From Prevotellaceae bacterium (GTDB lineage: Bacteria > Bacteroidota > Bacteroidia > Bacteroidales > UBA932), in contig JAITHX010000137.1 in NCBI GenBank assembly GCA_031279735.1, positions 1 through 7,231 of the forward strand: a stretch of 7,231 nucleotides of DNA, given 5' to 3'. Numbering within the stretch: the stretch's first letter is position 1; every line of letters starts with the position of its first letter. The translations under genes were made by a program, and so were the position numbers. The notes beneath the pieces are model-generated. The model saw only the letters and a program-made list of their open reading frames with translations. It was not told the DNA's origin and did no database searches. This document shows, one piece after another, positions 1 to 7,030 of the stretch.

Positions 1-186
1 GTCCGTCAGGCAATTCTAAATGAATTATGAATTATAAATTATGAATTGCCTGACGGATAGTCGGACAGTTCATAATTCTCCCTGCGTCCGTCAGGCAATT
101 CTAAATGAATTATGAATTATAAATTATGAATTGCCTGACGGATAGTCGGACAGTTCATAATTCTCCCTGCGTCCGTCAGGCAATTC
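1..186. repeat. Perfect 85-bp tandem duplication carrying alternating inverted repeats
   Basis: Positions 1-85 and 86-170 are identical, and a third partial copy starts at 171. Each unit contains a 15-base arm (2-16, 87-101, 172-186) and its exact reverse complement (43-57, 128-142). The arms alternate, so each can pair with either neighbour. One pairing encloses an AT-rich 26-nt loop (17-42, 102-127). The other encloses a 29-nt loop containing GTCGGAC and TCTCCCTGC (58-86, 143-171). The core CCTGACGGA...TCCGTCAGG at 49-95 and 134-180 recurs with few changes at 7031-7075. The block lies just downstream of the operon end and may continue beyond the window. It has no coding signal. A role as transcript 3' end or stabilising hairpin is possible, but no T-run follows the stem on the operon strand. 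Confidence 0.93.
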
Positions 187-216
187 ATAATTCATAATTC
201 ATAATTCATAATTCGT
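182..216. repeat. Heptamer tandem repeat (AATTCAT)4 + AATTCGT
   Basis: Five consecutive 7-bp words follow directly on the third inverted-repeat arm: four AATTCAT and one AATTCGT. Read on the other strand, the word is a rotation of AATTATG, one base from the AATTACG word of the large array at 6784-7029. The tract fills the space between the repeat block and the stop codon of the last operon gene at 224, so the operon transcript would run straight into it. Confidence 0.9.
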
Positions 217-223
217 AAAAGGC

Positions 224-910
224 TCACATGTCTTCCGGATAGCCCGTATATCGGTATCCTTTCAGTTCGTAGGATTCGTCGGCGTCGGGATCGTGCCTGT
301 CGATGTCGGGATCATGTTTCCACTCGTATTCGGGAACGCCGGGCACTGTCCACAGCTTCGAATCGATCTCGTAGCTAACGAACTCCGTTTCGGAACTATG
401 CAGGCTAATCTTGAGATACAGACTGTCGGAGCGGTTTCCGCCTATGGTTGTCGCGCCATTGGGGATGATTTTGCCCGCGTCGAGCGTAACGTGCGCGTAT
501 TCGGCGTATCCGTCCAGTCGCTGACCGGCGGCGGTGGGGCGACGATACGCCAGAGCGCTCGCCTGAGTGAAGTTCACGTATCTTGAACCGTTGAAAAACT
601 GTAGTGTCGCCTTTTCGTTCTTTGTTTTTTCGCCGCTGAAATCCGCCGGAGCGCCCGTCACCTTGAATTTGCCCTTGAAGGGAAACAATCCCGATGCGTC
701 GTCGATCCATATTTCGCTGGCTATGTTTGCCGACGAATTGTAGATGTGGATTTCGTATCCGTCCTCGATGTGCAGTCCTGCGTCTTCCTGCGCATAGACG
801 AAGCGTCCGGAATAATCGAACGTTTCGCTGTGCCAGTTGTCGAGTTCGCGCTGGCACGACAGGATGAGCGTGCAGAGGGCGATTATCGCCGCTATTCGTA
901 AATTCTTCAT
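224..910 (-). CDS. Lipoprotein resembling the PF12888 lipid-binding putative hydrolase family
   Basis: This 228-residue protein has a lipoprotein signal peptide: charged start MKNLR, hydrophobic segment 6-17, and a lipobox ending ILSC with the acylated Cys at 19. The mature part is a compact, beta-rich domain. It includes GRFVY (about 35-39), GYEIHIYNSSANIASEIWID (about 51-70), FKGKFKVTG (about 78-86) and a terminal GYRYTGYPED motif (about 218-227). These resemble the small calycin-like lipoproteins annotated as lipid-binding putative hydrolases in Bacteroidales SusCD operons; that assignment is from memory of the family. The acidic stretch before the end (DPDIDRHDPDADE, about 202-214) could bind a cation. 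Its start lies 3 bp after the stop of the preceding gene, so it is the last gene of the operon and probably translationally coupled. No catalytic residues can be assigned and the true function is unknown. It is probably on the cell surface or outer membrane, next to the SusCD complex. Confidence 0.85.
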   Translation of the reverse strand: MKNLRIAAIIALCTLILSCQRELDNWHSETFDYSGRFVYAQEDAGLHIEDGYEIHIYNSSANIASEIWIDDASGLFPFKGKFKVTGAPADFSGEKTKNEKATLQFFNGSRYVNFTQASALAYRRPTAAGQRLDGYAEYAHVTLDAGKIIPNGATTIGGNRSDSLYLKISLHSSETEFVSYEIDSKLWTVPGVPEYEWKHDPDIDRHDPDADESYELKGYRYTGYPEDM

Positions 911-913
911 GTG

Positions 914-1639
914 CTATTGTTTTTTGGAAATAAATTGATTGAACACGTAATTGCCCACGTATGTCGGCGACAGCGACAGCACTCCGTCGGCGGGGTTATA
1001 GGCGCCCGTCATTCCGTCCATGCCGTCGCCCCAGCCGGCTACGTGACTGTAAAGGAGTTTGACGCTATGGTCGGGATAGTACATCAGATAGCCTTCCATC
1101 GCGTAGGCGCCGCCGTAGCCCGCGCGCTGGGCATACCATCCTCCGAACAGGTCGCTTGTGCGGAGAACGCCGGGGTGAACCTGAGTGATAGTGATTTCGT
1201 AGTTTGAGCCGTAAGCAACTTCGGCTCCCGACGAATTAACGTGCCGGTAGCTGTCCTTGTCAACCGTGTAAACTCCGTCGGACAGGGGCGCCGGCGCGGT
1301 GACGTCCACCACGAACACCCGGCGAACGACGGACGCCGGAAAGTTGTCCTTATTCATTGCCGAGTAGGTCAGGGGATACATTCCCGTAGCGGCGGTATTC
1401 ACGTTGCCTGTGACTTTGACCGATGCGCTCACGTCGGTTTCCCCTTCGAGCGCCGCGCATCCGGGGTCGTTCCACGCGCCGCCCTTCGAGACGAAGAAAT
1501 CCGAGCCTCCGGTCAGTTCGAGTTCCACGTAATGAGTGGTTTTTGAAACGCCTTCCGTTTCCTTGCCGCACGACGAGAGCGCGAGAATCGCAACGGCTGC
1601 CGTCAACAAGCATTTGAATGTGTAATCGAATGTTTTCAT
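914..1639 (-). CDS. Lipoprotein with an Ig-like DUF5011/DUF5012-type domain
   Basis: I chose the Met at 1639 (241 residues). The frame stays open upstream to 1945, but that part overlaps susD and translates to low-complexity, arginine-rich sequence. From 1639 the protein starts with a clean lipoprotein signal peptide (MKTFDYTFKCLLTAAVAILA) and lipobox LSSC, with Cys at 24. Residues about 36-112 look like a bacterial Ig-like domain of the DUF5011/DUF5012 kind: YVELELTGG, a segment around NDPGCAALEGETDVSASVKVTG, and TGMYPLTYSAMN. Residues about 119-241 form a second, Gly/Tyr/Trp-rich beta-type domain (DGVYTVDKDSYRHV, GGWYAQRAGYGGAY, AGWGDGMDGMTG). The gene starts 17 bp after susD stops, with no Shine-Dalgarno sequence, as is usual in Bacteroidota. 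By analogy with accessory lipoproteins next to SusCD pairs it may help bind the substrate at the cell surface, but this is inference. Confidence 0.88.
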   Translation of the reverse strand: MKTFDYTFKCLLTAAVAILALSSCGKETEGVSKTTHYVELELTGGSDFFVSKGGAWNDPGCAALEGETDVSASVKVTGNVNTAATGMYPLTYSAMNKDNFPASVVRRVFVVDVTAPAPLSDGVYTVDKDSYRHVNSSGAEVAYGSNYEITITQVHPGVLRTSDLFGGWYAQRAGYGGAYAMEGYLMYYPDHSVKLLYSHVAGWGDGMDGMTGAYNPADGVLSLSPTYVGNYVFNQFISKKQ

Positions 1640-1656
1640 TTCGTTTTGAGATTGCG

Positions 1657-3177
1657 TTATTTTCCTTGTTTTTTGTTCCACCACACCTTTTGTCCCACGT
1701 TCGGCTTCTGTTGCGGAGCGTTGGGGTTTCGGAACACGTAGCCGTCGGGATAGAGGGGCGAAGCGGGGAGGTTCCCGTTCAGCATTGTCCGTCCGTTGAC
1801 CGAGAGAGTCAGGCTGCCGGCGGGGAAGTTCAGGAACGCCTCGCGTCTGTTTGCCTTGATGTCGATTTCGTTTACCGGAGGATACTTCGTGCGGTTCCGT
1901 TCGAGGAACGATTCTATATGCTGATAGTTGCAGTTCGCCACCCATCGCTGCAAGGCGATTTGCCGGATGTTGCCTTCCGTCGAAAGTCCGTCAGTCCATT
2001 TGGCATAGCCTGTTTCGACTATCGAAAAATCGCTGATGCCGTTCTGTTTCAGCGATGCTTTCACTCCTGCCTCGTAGCGGGCTTTAGCCTTGTCGGTTTG
2101 TCCGGCGCGGGCGTGCGCTTCGGCGACGTTGAAATTCACCTCCCATTCGGACATGAGCATCAAGTCCGAGTTGCCGGCGAAGGCGGGCGTGCAGTACGAT
2201 TCCGAAGCATCGACGGTTCCGTTGCCGTCGGAATCCTCCTTCGAATCGAAGTCGCCGAAGAAAGCGCCTCGGTCGCCGCCCGAAAAGAGTTTGGCGAGAC
2301 GGGGGTCGGCGTTGATTTTAAGGTAATCGACGAAGTTTTTGCATCCGATTACGTTTTGCGATAGATAATTCGCGCCTCCGGCCTGAAATTCGCGCATCGG
2401 GTGACGCTTGCCTTCCATGTCGTCGTTCCAGACCGTTCCGGGAATCTTGGCGCTCGCCGCAAGCAGTTCGGCGCCTTCGATGAAGCGCAGGAGGGCGGCG
2501 TTGTCGTAGGACGAGGTTTCGGACACTCGCAGCGAGAGTTTCACCTTAAGCGCGGCGGCGAATCGGTGCCATGCGTCAAGGTCGCCGTTGTAAACATAGT
2601 CGTATTTCCCGTCGATCGACGATCGGCTCAAGTCGATGTCAAGCAAAGCGTCTATGCGTTTGAGCAGGTCGGCGTAGATTTCTTCGCCCTTGTCCTGTTT
2701 GGGAGCGACGAGACCCTCGTCGCCGCGCAGAGCTTCGGAGTAAGGCATGTCGCCCCAAACGTCGGTGACGATTTGCCAAGTGAAAATCGACAGCGCTTCG
2801 GCTACGAACAGGTAGCCCTTGTTTTCGTCGTTTGCAGTTTGAGTCTTGATGCGTGTCAGGTCGGTCAGCGCTTCGCGGGTCAGCGACTGATAGGCGTTGT
2901 TGAATCCATTGGGCTGATATTCGCACAGCGCCTTGAATTGCGATGCGCTGTAGCTTTGCGTCCAGTATTCGGACCAGAATCCGCCGCCGAAGCCGAAATC
3001 CCATCCCATCAGATTGTTCGCCACGCATATTTCCGCCGCGGGCAAAAGCACTTTCGGGTCGGGAATTTTCTCGAGGGCGTTGGGGTCGTGGTTCACGTCG
3101 AGATAGTCGCTGCATCCGCAGAGCGAGACACAGAGTGCGGCGAAGACTGCGGTCAGCGTTGATATTTTGCGTATCAT
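1657..3177 (-). CDS. SusD/RagB-like nutrient-binding outer-membrane lipoprotein (SusD-like_2 type)
   Basis: This is a 506-residue surface lipoprotein that forms the lid of the SusC channel and binds the nutrient. The signal peptide MIRKISTLTAVFAALCVSLCGC ends in a lipobox (L19-C20-G21-C22), with Cys22 the likely acylated residue. It is followed by SDYLDVNHDPNAL, the typical start of mature SusD homologues. The helical TPR-like scaffold is visible in the segments around 122-150 (YLFVAEALSIFTWQIVTDVW, then GDMPYSEAL) and in WEVNFNVAEAHARAGQ (about 345-360). The closing region, with RQIALQRWVAN (405-415) and a Pro/Asn-rich end, fits the SusD-like_2 branch (PF12771) better than classic SusD. Residues 315-326 (DSDGNGTVDASE) match a 12-residue EF-hand calcium loop. 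The start lies 27 bp after the susC stop. Length is normal and there is no frameshift. The substrate cannot be read from the sequence. Confidence 0.96.
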   Translation of the reverse strand: MIRKISTLTAVFAALCVSLCGCSDYLDVNHDPNALEKIPDPKVLLPAAEICVANNLMGWDFGFGGGFWSEYWTQSYSASQFKALCEYQPNGFNNAYQSLTREALTDLTRIKTQTANDENKGYLFVAEALSIFTWQIVTDVWGDMPYSEALRGDEGLVAPKQDKGEEIYADLLKRIDALLDIDLSRSSIDGKYDYVYNGDLDAWHRFAAALKVKLSLRVSETSSYDNAALLRFIEGAELLAASAKIPGTVWNDDMEGKRHPMREFQAGGANYLSQNVIGCKNFVDYLKINADPRLAKLFSGGDRGAFFGDFDSKEDSDGNGTVDASESYCTPAFAGNSDLMLMSEWEVNFNVAEAHARAGQTDKAKARYEAGVKASLKQNGISDFSIVETGYAKWTDGLSTEGNIRQIALQRWVANCNYQHIESFLERNRTKYPPVNEIDIKANRREAFLNFPAGSLTLSVNGRTMLNGNLPASPLYPDGYVFRNPNAPQQKPNVGQKVWWNKKQGK

Positions 3178-3204
3178 GATGTCTTTTCGTTTTATTGAGA
3201 TTGA

Positions 3205-6200
3205 TTAAAATGTGAGGTTCACTCCGAAAACGTAGGTTTGGTAGGGTGGCGTCAGTCCGTATTCGCCGAACTTTGCCGAAATGTCGTTGCCGAAGCTTGT
3301 GACTTCGGGGTCGATGTACTGGTTTTCGCGCGGCGTCCACAGCAGGATGTTCGACGCGCTGAGCGAGAGGCGCAGAGCCGAAATGCGCAGCTTGTCGCAA
3401 AGCGGTTTCGGCAAACTGTAAGCCAGACCGACGTTGCGCAGTTTCAGATACGAGCGGTCGATCACCGCGTGGTCGTCGTACCTGAATCCTCCGTTGCTGT
3501 AGAACGTGTGGAGTTCGGCGGGCGATACCGGGACGGTGTTCTCGGAGTAGGTGCCGTCGCCGTTGTCTGTCACCGAATTGGGAATGAGGAACGGACGCCG
3601 GTCGTTGTAAACCGTTTCCGGTCCGTTGCCTACCCATTGCATATAGTCCTTGGTGTAGCAGTAGATCGACCCTCCGTAGCGGAAGTCCAGGGTGCCGGAA
3701 AGCGAGATTCCTTTCCACGTGAAAGTGTTGACCAGTCCCATGCGGTATTTCTCGTTTATGTCCTTGCCGAGATATACGTCGTCGGGCGTTGGCTGCGGCA
3801 TTCCATTGCCGTTCACCACGGTATATTCCTTGCCGTCGATGATCGTCTTTTGCGCCATTTGCGACTTGAACTGTCCCAGCGCCTTGCCTTCAACCGCATA
3901 GATACCCATGCCGCTGTAACCGCCGAGATATATTTCTTCGGCGTCGAGCCGTTCCACCTTGTTGCGGTTGCGGGTGTAGTTCCACGTCAAGTCCCACTGA
4001 AAGTCGGGAGTGCGGACGGGCACAAGCGAAACCGAAAGCTCGACGCCCCGATTGCGCACGTCGCCGATGTTGGTTTCCTGAGCCGTGAATCCGGTGGAAG
4101 GGTCGAGGGGCTTCACGTCTATCAGTCCTTTTGTAAACTTGTCGTAGTAGGAGAAGTCTATGCCTATACGCTTGTCGAGGAATTGCGCTTCGACGCCTAT
4201 TTCGAACTCGTCGGTCAGTTCCGGCTTCAGGTCCGGATTGCCCGCCACGTTCGACACCGTGTAGGCGTTCACCCCTCCGAGCGGGAACGTCAGATTGTCG
4301 ATGCTCGGATAGCCGGGGTTGACGACGGTCGATGCCACATAAAGACTGTGAACCCGATAGAGCGTCGCGTCCTTGCCCGTGCGTCCGTAGGCGGCGCGCA
4401 GCTTGGCAAAGTCGAGGAAGCCGACGTTGAGCGCGCGCTTTTTCAGGAAGTCGGACAGGATGAAGCTGAGCATCGAGGCTGGATAGAAATAGGAATTGTT
4501 GTTCGCGGGCAGGGTTGACGACCAGTCGTTGCGCGCCGTGAGCGTGAGATAGAGATAGGACTTGTAGCTCACGTCGGCGTTGACGTAGGCGCCGAGAATC
4601 CGGTAGAGCGACGAACGCTGACGCGCCACGGCGGGCGACAGCGAGTTGCGGAAATCGTAGAATCCCGGAATGTCGATCGACGATATTTCGCCCTCGATGG
4701 CGGCGAACGACGATTCGTTGGCGTTGACTCCCGCCAGAACGTTGAGCGAGAAGTCGCCGCCCAGCGGTTTGTTGAACGAGGCAAACAAATCGTGGTTGGT
4801 TTGAATCCTCTGCCGGCGCGCCTGCGAATAGGTGCCGGGGCTTTCGTTGCTCGAACCCTCGTTGGGCGCGCCCGCCGAAAACCGCACGGCATCGACGTGC
4901 ATGTCGGCGATAGAACTCTCGAAGTCGCCCCCGAAGCGGTAGGTCAGCTTGAGGCTGCTGAACGGATTGTAGTCGAGTTGCAGCTTGCCGAAGAACTTGT
5001 ATTTGTCCTGAATCGCGTCCTTGATGTTCAGCACGAAATAGGGATTCAGCCCGTAGGGTGTAAAATAGTTGTCGGACGAGTTGAACGGATCGTTGAGATT
5101 CTTGAGATCGACTATCGAAATGTCGGTGGCGATCTCGTTCAGCGAACGATAGATCGAATTGTCCTGACCGGTAGGCGACACCTTGTTCCTCTCGACGCTG
5201 AAATTGAACGAGGAACTCAGCTGCACCTTTCGGGTCGAGTGCGAAGCGTTCGTTGCTATAGTGTAGCGGTTGTAGGAATCGTCGTCGCTCGGAACGGGAC
5301 CGTCGAGCCGGCTTTGCGATACGGACACGTGATAGCGCGTCTGTTCCGTGCCGCCCGACAGCGACAGAGCGTTGTTGTAGCCTATGCCCAGATCGTAGAA
5401 ATCGCGGATGCGGTTTTTCAGATAAACGTAGGGTTTCAGCTTCTGAGCGTTATCGACGATGTTGCCCCACACGCGATCCTTGCCGTCGAACGCCGGACCC
5501 CAGCTTCCGTTCTCGTCGAGAGCGCGGTCGCCGCCCCATCCCTGTCCGAACATGGTTTGCTCGCCGGGCAAGCGTCCGACCTGCTGTATGCTCACCCCGC
5601 CGCTGTATTCCGCGCGGATGCGTCCGCCGGTGTTTTTGCCCGACTTGGTGGTGATCATGATCACGCCCTGCGCCGCGCGCGAACCGTAGAGAGCCGACGC
5701 CGCGGAACCCTTCAGCACCGTGATGTTTTCGATGTCGTTCGGGTTGATGGCGTTGATGCCCGACCCGAAATCAGCCTGACTGTTCAGCGTGTTCACCGCT
5801 GTGAGACTGCCCGCCTGATTCTGGATGTTGGTAAGCGGCACCCCATCGACGATGTAGAGCGGCTGGCTCGAACGGTTGAGAACGTTGAAGCCGCGAATGT
5901 TGATGTTCTGCGTGCCGCCCGGACTCGGCGACGACGACACGTCCATCCCCGCCACCCTGCCTTGCAGCGCCGTCATGGGATTCACCGTCTTGAGATTCGC
6001 GATGTCGCCTCCGCTCAGCGACGAGGATGCGTAGCCCTGCGTGCGCTTTTCGCGCGAGATGCCGAGGGCGGTAATCACCACTTCGCCGAGTTCGATGCTG
6101 GTCTTGAGAACTATGTCGAGATGCGCTCCGGTGAGAGCGACAGTCTCCGTCTCCATGCCCACGAAGGAAACTTGCAGGTTTTTTGCCGCGTCGGGTGCTT

Positions 6201-6486
6201 CGAGGGAGAATTTTCCGTCGGCGCCGGTCGATGCCCCGACCGAAGTTCCCGACACTACTATCGTTGCGCCGACAACCGCGTGACCGTCCTCGTCGCTCAC
6301 CGTTCCCGTCACGATTTTGGTCTGGGCGCTCAAAATCGCGACTCCCGTCAGCATACACGCGCAAAGAAGCACGAATCTCCCTGCCAATCGTCCGGCTACG
6401 CCGCCGGAACTCGAATGTGGTCGGATTCTATCCGAACCGCCGCCCGCCACTCGCGGGCGGGCTGAATGGAATAGCTTTCGTATCAT
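3205..6486 (-). CDS. SusC/RagA family TonB-linked outer-membrane transporter
   Basis: This 1093-residue outer-membrane channel imports substrate using TonB energy together with the SusD-like partner encoded downstream. After the signal peptide (hydrophobic core about 38-53, cleavage near SAQ, 53-55) come a carboxypeptidase-regulatory-like domain (about 57-130; GTVSDEDGHAVVGATI, DGKFSL), a TonB-box-like segment (132-148; ELGEVVITALGISREKR) and the plug domain. The plug carries NINIRGF (194-200), PLYIVDGVP (209-217) and the SusC signature around 251-284 (DIENITVLKG, YGSRAAQGVIMITTKSGK). The rest is a 22-strand-type barrel ending in a terminal Phe (GVNLTF), as needed for BAM insertion. The start at 6486 gives MIRKLF. 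The oddity is residues 7-37, an Arg/Gly/Ser-rich insert encoded by three consecutive hairpins; without it MIRKLF would join FVLLCACMLTGVAILSAQ directly. The next Met (45) lies inside the hydrophobic core, so a later start would destroy the signal peptide. It is the first gene of the operon. Confidence 0.97.
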   Translation of the reverse strand: MIRKLFHSARPRVAGGGSDRIRPHSSSGGVAGRLAGRFVLLCACMLTGVAILSAQTKIVTGTVSDEDGHAVVGATIVVSGTSVGASTGADGKFSLEAPDAAKNLQVSFVGMETETVALTGAHLDIVLKTSIELGEVVITALGISREKRTQGYASSSLSGGDIANLKTVNPMTALQGRVAGMDVSSSPSPGGTQNINIRGFNVLNRSSQPLYIVDGVPLTNIQNQAGSLTAVNTLNSQADFGSGINAINPNDIENITVLKGSAASALYGSRAAQGVIMITTKSGKNTGGRIRAEYSGGVSIQQVGRLPGEQTMFGQGWGGDRALDENGSWGPAFDGKDRVWGNIVDNAQKLKPYVYLKNRIRDFYDLGIGYNNALSLSGGTEQTRYHVSVSQSRLDGPVPSDDDSYNRYTIATNASHSTRKVQLSSSFNFSVERNKVSPTGQDNSIYRSLNEIATDISIVDLKNLNDPFNSSDNYFTPYGLNPYFVLNIKDAIQDKYKFFGKLQLDYNPFSSLKLTYRFGGDFESSIADMHVDAVRFSAGAPNEGSSNESPGTYSQARRQRIQTNHDLFASFNKPLGGDFSLNVLAGVNANESSFAAIEGEISSIDIPGFYDFRNSLSPAVARQRSSLYRILGAYVNADVSYKSYLYLTLTARNDWSSTLPANNNSYFYPASMLSFILSDFLKKRALNVGFLDFAKLRAAYGRTGKDATLYRVHSLYVASTVVNPGYPSIDNLTFPLGGVNAYTVSNVAGNPDLKPELTDEFEIGVEAQFLDKRIGIDFSYYDKFTKGLIDVKPLDPSTGFTAQETNIGDVRNRGVELSVSLVPVRTPDFQWDLTWNYTRNRNKVERLDAEEIYLGGYSGMGIYAVEGKALGQFKSQMAQKTIIDGKEYTVVNGNGMPQPTPDDVYLGKDINEKYRMGLVNTFTWKGISLSGTLDFRYGGSIYCYTKDYMQWVGNGPETVYNDRRPFLIPNSVTDNGDGTYSENTVPVSPAELHTFYSNGGFRYDDHAVIDRSYLKLRNVGLAYSLPKPLCDKLRISALRLSLSASNILLWTPRENQYIDPEVTSFGNDISAKFGEYGLTPPYQTYVFGVNLTF
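6376..6468 (-). other. In-frame palindrome-rich insert in the susC signal-peptide region
   Basis: This stretch encodes susC residues 7-37 (from HSARPRVAGGG to GRLAGR). It contains three perfect inverted repeats in 70 bp: CCGCCCGC/GCGGGCGG (6440-6447 and 6453-6460, 5-nt loop), TCGGAT/ATCCGA (6421-6426 and 6430-6435, 3-nt loop) and TCCGGC/GCCGGA (6391-6396 and 6403-6408, 6-nt loop). Flanking residues on both sides fit a standard SusC signal peptide once the segment is removed. Exact ends are estimated from the protein, not from a target-site duplication. It may be a small palindromic element inserted into a coding region; how widespread it is cannot be told from this window. Confidence 0.6.
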
Positions 6487-6519
6487 GAATAATTATTTGG
6501 GTTTAGATTTGAATACAAC

Positions 6520-6557
6520 AAAAAAACCCCCGACGCAAGCTGTCTTGCGCAGGGGGG
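6520..6557 (-). terminator. Intrinsic terminator-like hairpin in the susC leader
   Basis: On the minus strand the sequence forms CCCCC, a TG/TC internal mismatch, CGCAAG, a 4-nt ACAG loop, CTTGCG and GGGGG, followed at once by seven T (plus-strand A-run 6520-6526). That is an 11-bp GC-rich stem plus U-tract, the standard form of a Rho-independent terminator. It ends 33 bp upstream of the susC ATG, in the same direction as the operon. No minus-strand gene lies between 6558 and 7231 for it to terminate, and 33 bp leaves too little room for a separate promoter and leader after it. I therefore infer a leader attenuator, or a hairpin modulated by an antisense RNA or antiterminator. The weaker plus-strand T-run (6560-6565, TTTTT after GA) makes a plus-strand role less likely. 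Confidence 0.8.
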
Positions 6558-6595
6558 TGATTTTTCGGAATGTTTGGAAACTCCGTAACTATCTA

Positions 6596-6657
<62 letters not shown>

Positions 6658-6665
6658 ATACACAA

Positions 6666-6707
6666 ACCGATACCTCCCGTTGTGGACGGGATTATTTCAT
6701 AATCGGT
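6666..6707 (-). promoter_or_regulatory. Two-part hairpin in the susC leader
   Basis: An outer stem ACCGAT (6666-6671) with ATCGGT (6702-6707) encloses an inner stem TCCCGT (6675-6680) with ACGGGA (6686-6691) and a 5-nt loop. Both stems are 6-bp perfect matches, separated by an asymmetric internal loop (3 and 10 nt). It falls in the predicted leader about 60 nt after the expected transcription start and before the (GA)28 tract. I do not recognise it as a known riboswitch. It could be a sensing or structural element acting with the downstream terminator, which is inference. Confidence 0.4.
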
Positions 6708-6772
6708 AAGAATAGCAAAAAGAGCCATGCGTTTAAGTATTAGTAAATTTTTACACACATTACAATTGAGCG

Positions 6773-6780
6773 CAAAGTTA
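6773..6780 (-). promoter_or_regulatory. Putative Bacteroidota -7 promoter box (TAACTTTG) for the operon
   Basis: The minus strand reads TAACTTTG, an exact match to the Bacteroidota primary-sigma -7 consensus TAnnTTTG. No clear TTTG-type -33 element is present at the usual distance; that position falls inside the AT-rich array (a TTG at 6792-6794 is too close). Transcription would start around 6765-6768, giving a leader of about 280 nt before susC. There is no competing match between the terminator and the ATG. Confidence 0.5.
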
Positions 6781-6783
6781 TAA

Positions 6784-7029
6784 AATATTTTCAATTACGA
6801 ATATTTTCAATTACGAATTACGAATTACGAATATTTTCAATTACGAATTACGAATATTTTCAATTACGAATTACGAATTACGAATTACGACTGCGGACGT
6901 CTCAATTACGAATTACGACGTCTCAATTACGAATTACGAATTACGACTGCGGACGTCTCAATTACGAATTACGAATTACGAATTACGACTGCGGACGTCT
7001 CAATTACGAATTACGAATTACGAATTACG
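6784..7029. repeat. Composite short-word array: 23 x AATTACG with three spacer words
   Basis: The 246-bp stretch parses without remainder into four words: A = AATTACG, B = ACTGCGG, C = ACGTCTC and D = AATATTTTC. The order is D A, D AAA, D AA, D AAAA, BC AA, C AAA, BC AAAA, BC AAAA. A, B and C are each 7 bp, so the part from 6862 to 7029 keeps a strict 7-bp register. The 9-bp word D occurs only in the promoter-proximal part. The array begins 3 bp beyond the TAACTTTG box and ends 1 bp before the inverted-repeat core at 7031. It has no coding signal. It may be clustered protein-binding sites or a slippage-prone satellite. Confidence 0.92.
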
Positions 7030-7030
7030 A

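Noticed and set aside
1640..1945. N-terminal extension of the Ig-like lipoprotein gene to the ATG at 1945
   Set aside because: The extension overlaps susD in another frame and encodes Arg/Pro-rich sequence, whereas the Met at 1639 begins a good lipoprotein signal peptide.
2639..3718. Minus-strand 359-codon frame spanning the susC-susD junction
   Set aside because: It is an out-of-frame reading of the 3' end of susC and the 5' end of susD, Arg-rich and without any domain.
6391..6435. Similarity between the susC insert (GGATAGAATCCGAC on the minus strand) and the intergenic core (GGATAGTCGGAC)
   Set aside because: The match is short and gapped, and the inverted repeats around it differ; it is too weak to call the two elements related.
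4792..6465. Long plus-strand open frame of 557 codons, and similar ones at 3238-4518, 2401-3162 and 1618-2364
   Set aside because: They lie antisense to susC and susD, whose products have clear family signatures. The translations are Val/Arg/His-rich with no recognisable domain, and they follow from codon bias that rarely leaves stops on the opposite strand.
6784..7029. CRISPR array
   Set aside because: Repeat words are only 7-9 bp, the spacers are themselves repeated, and no cas genes are present.
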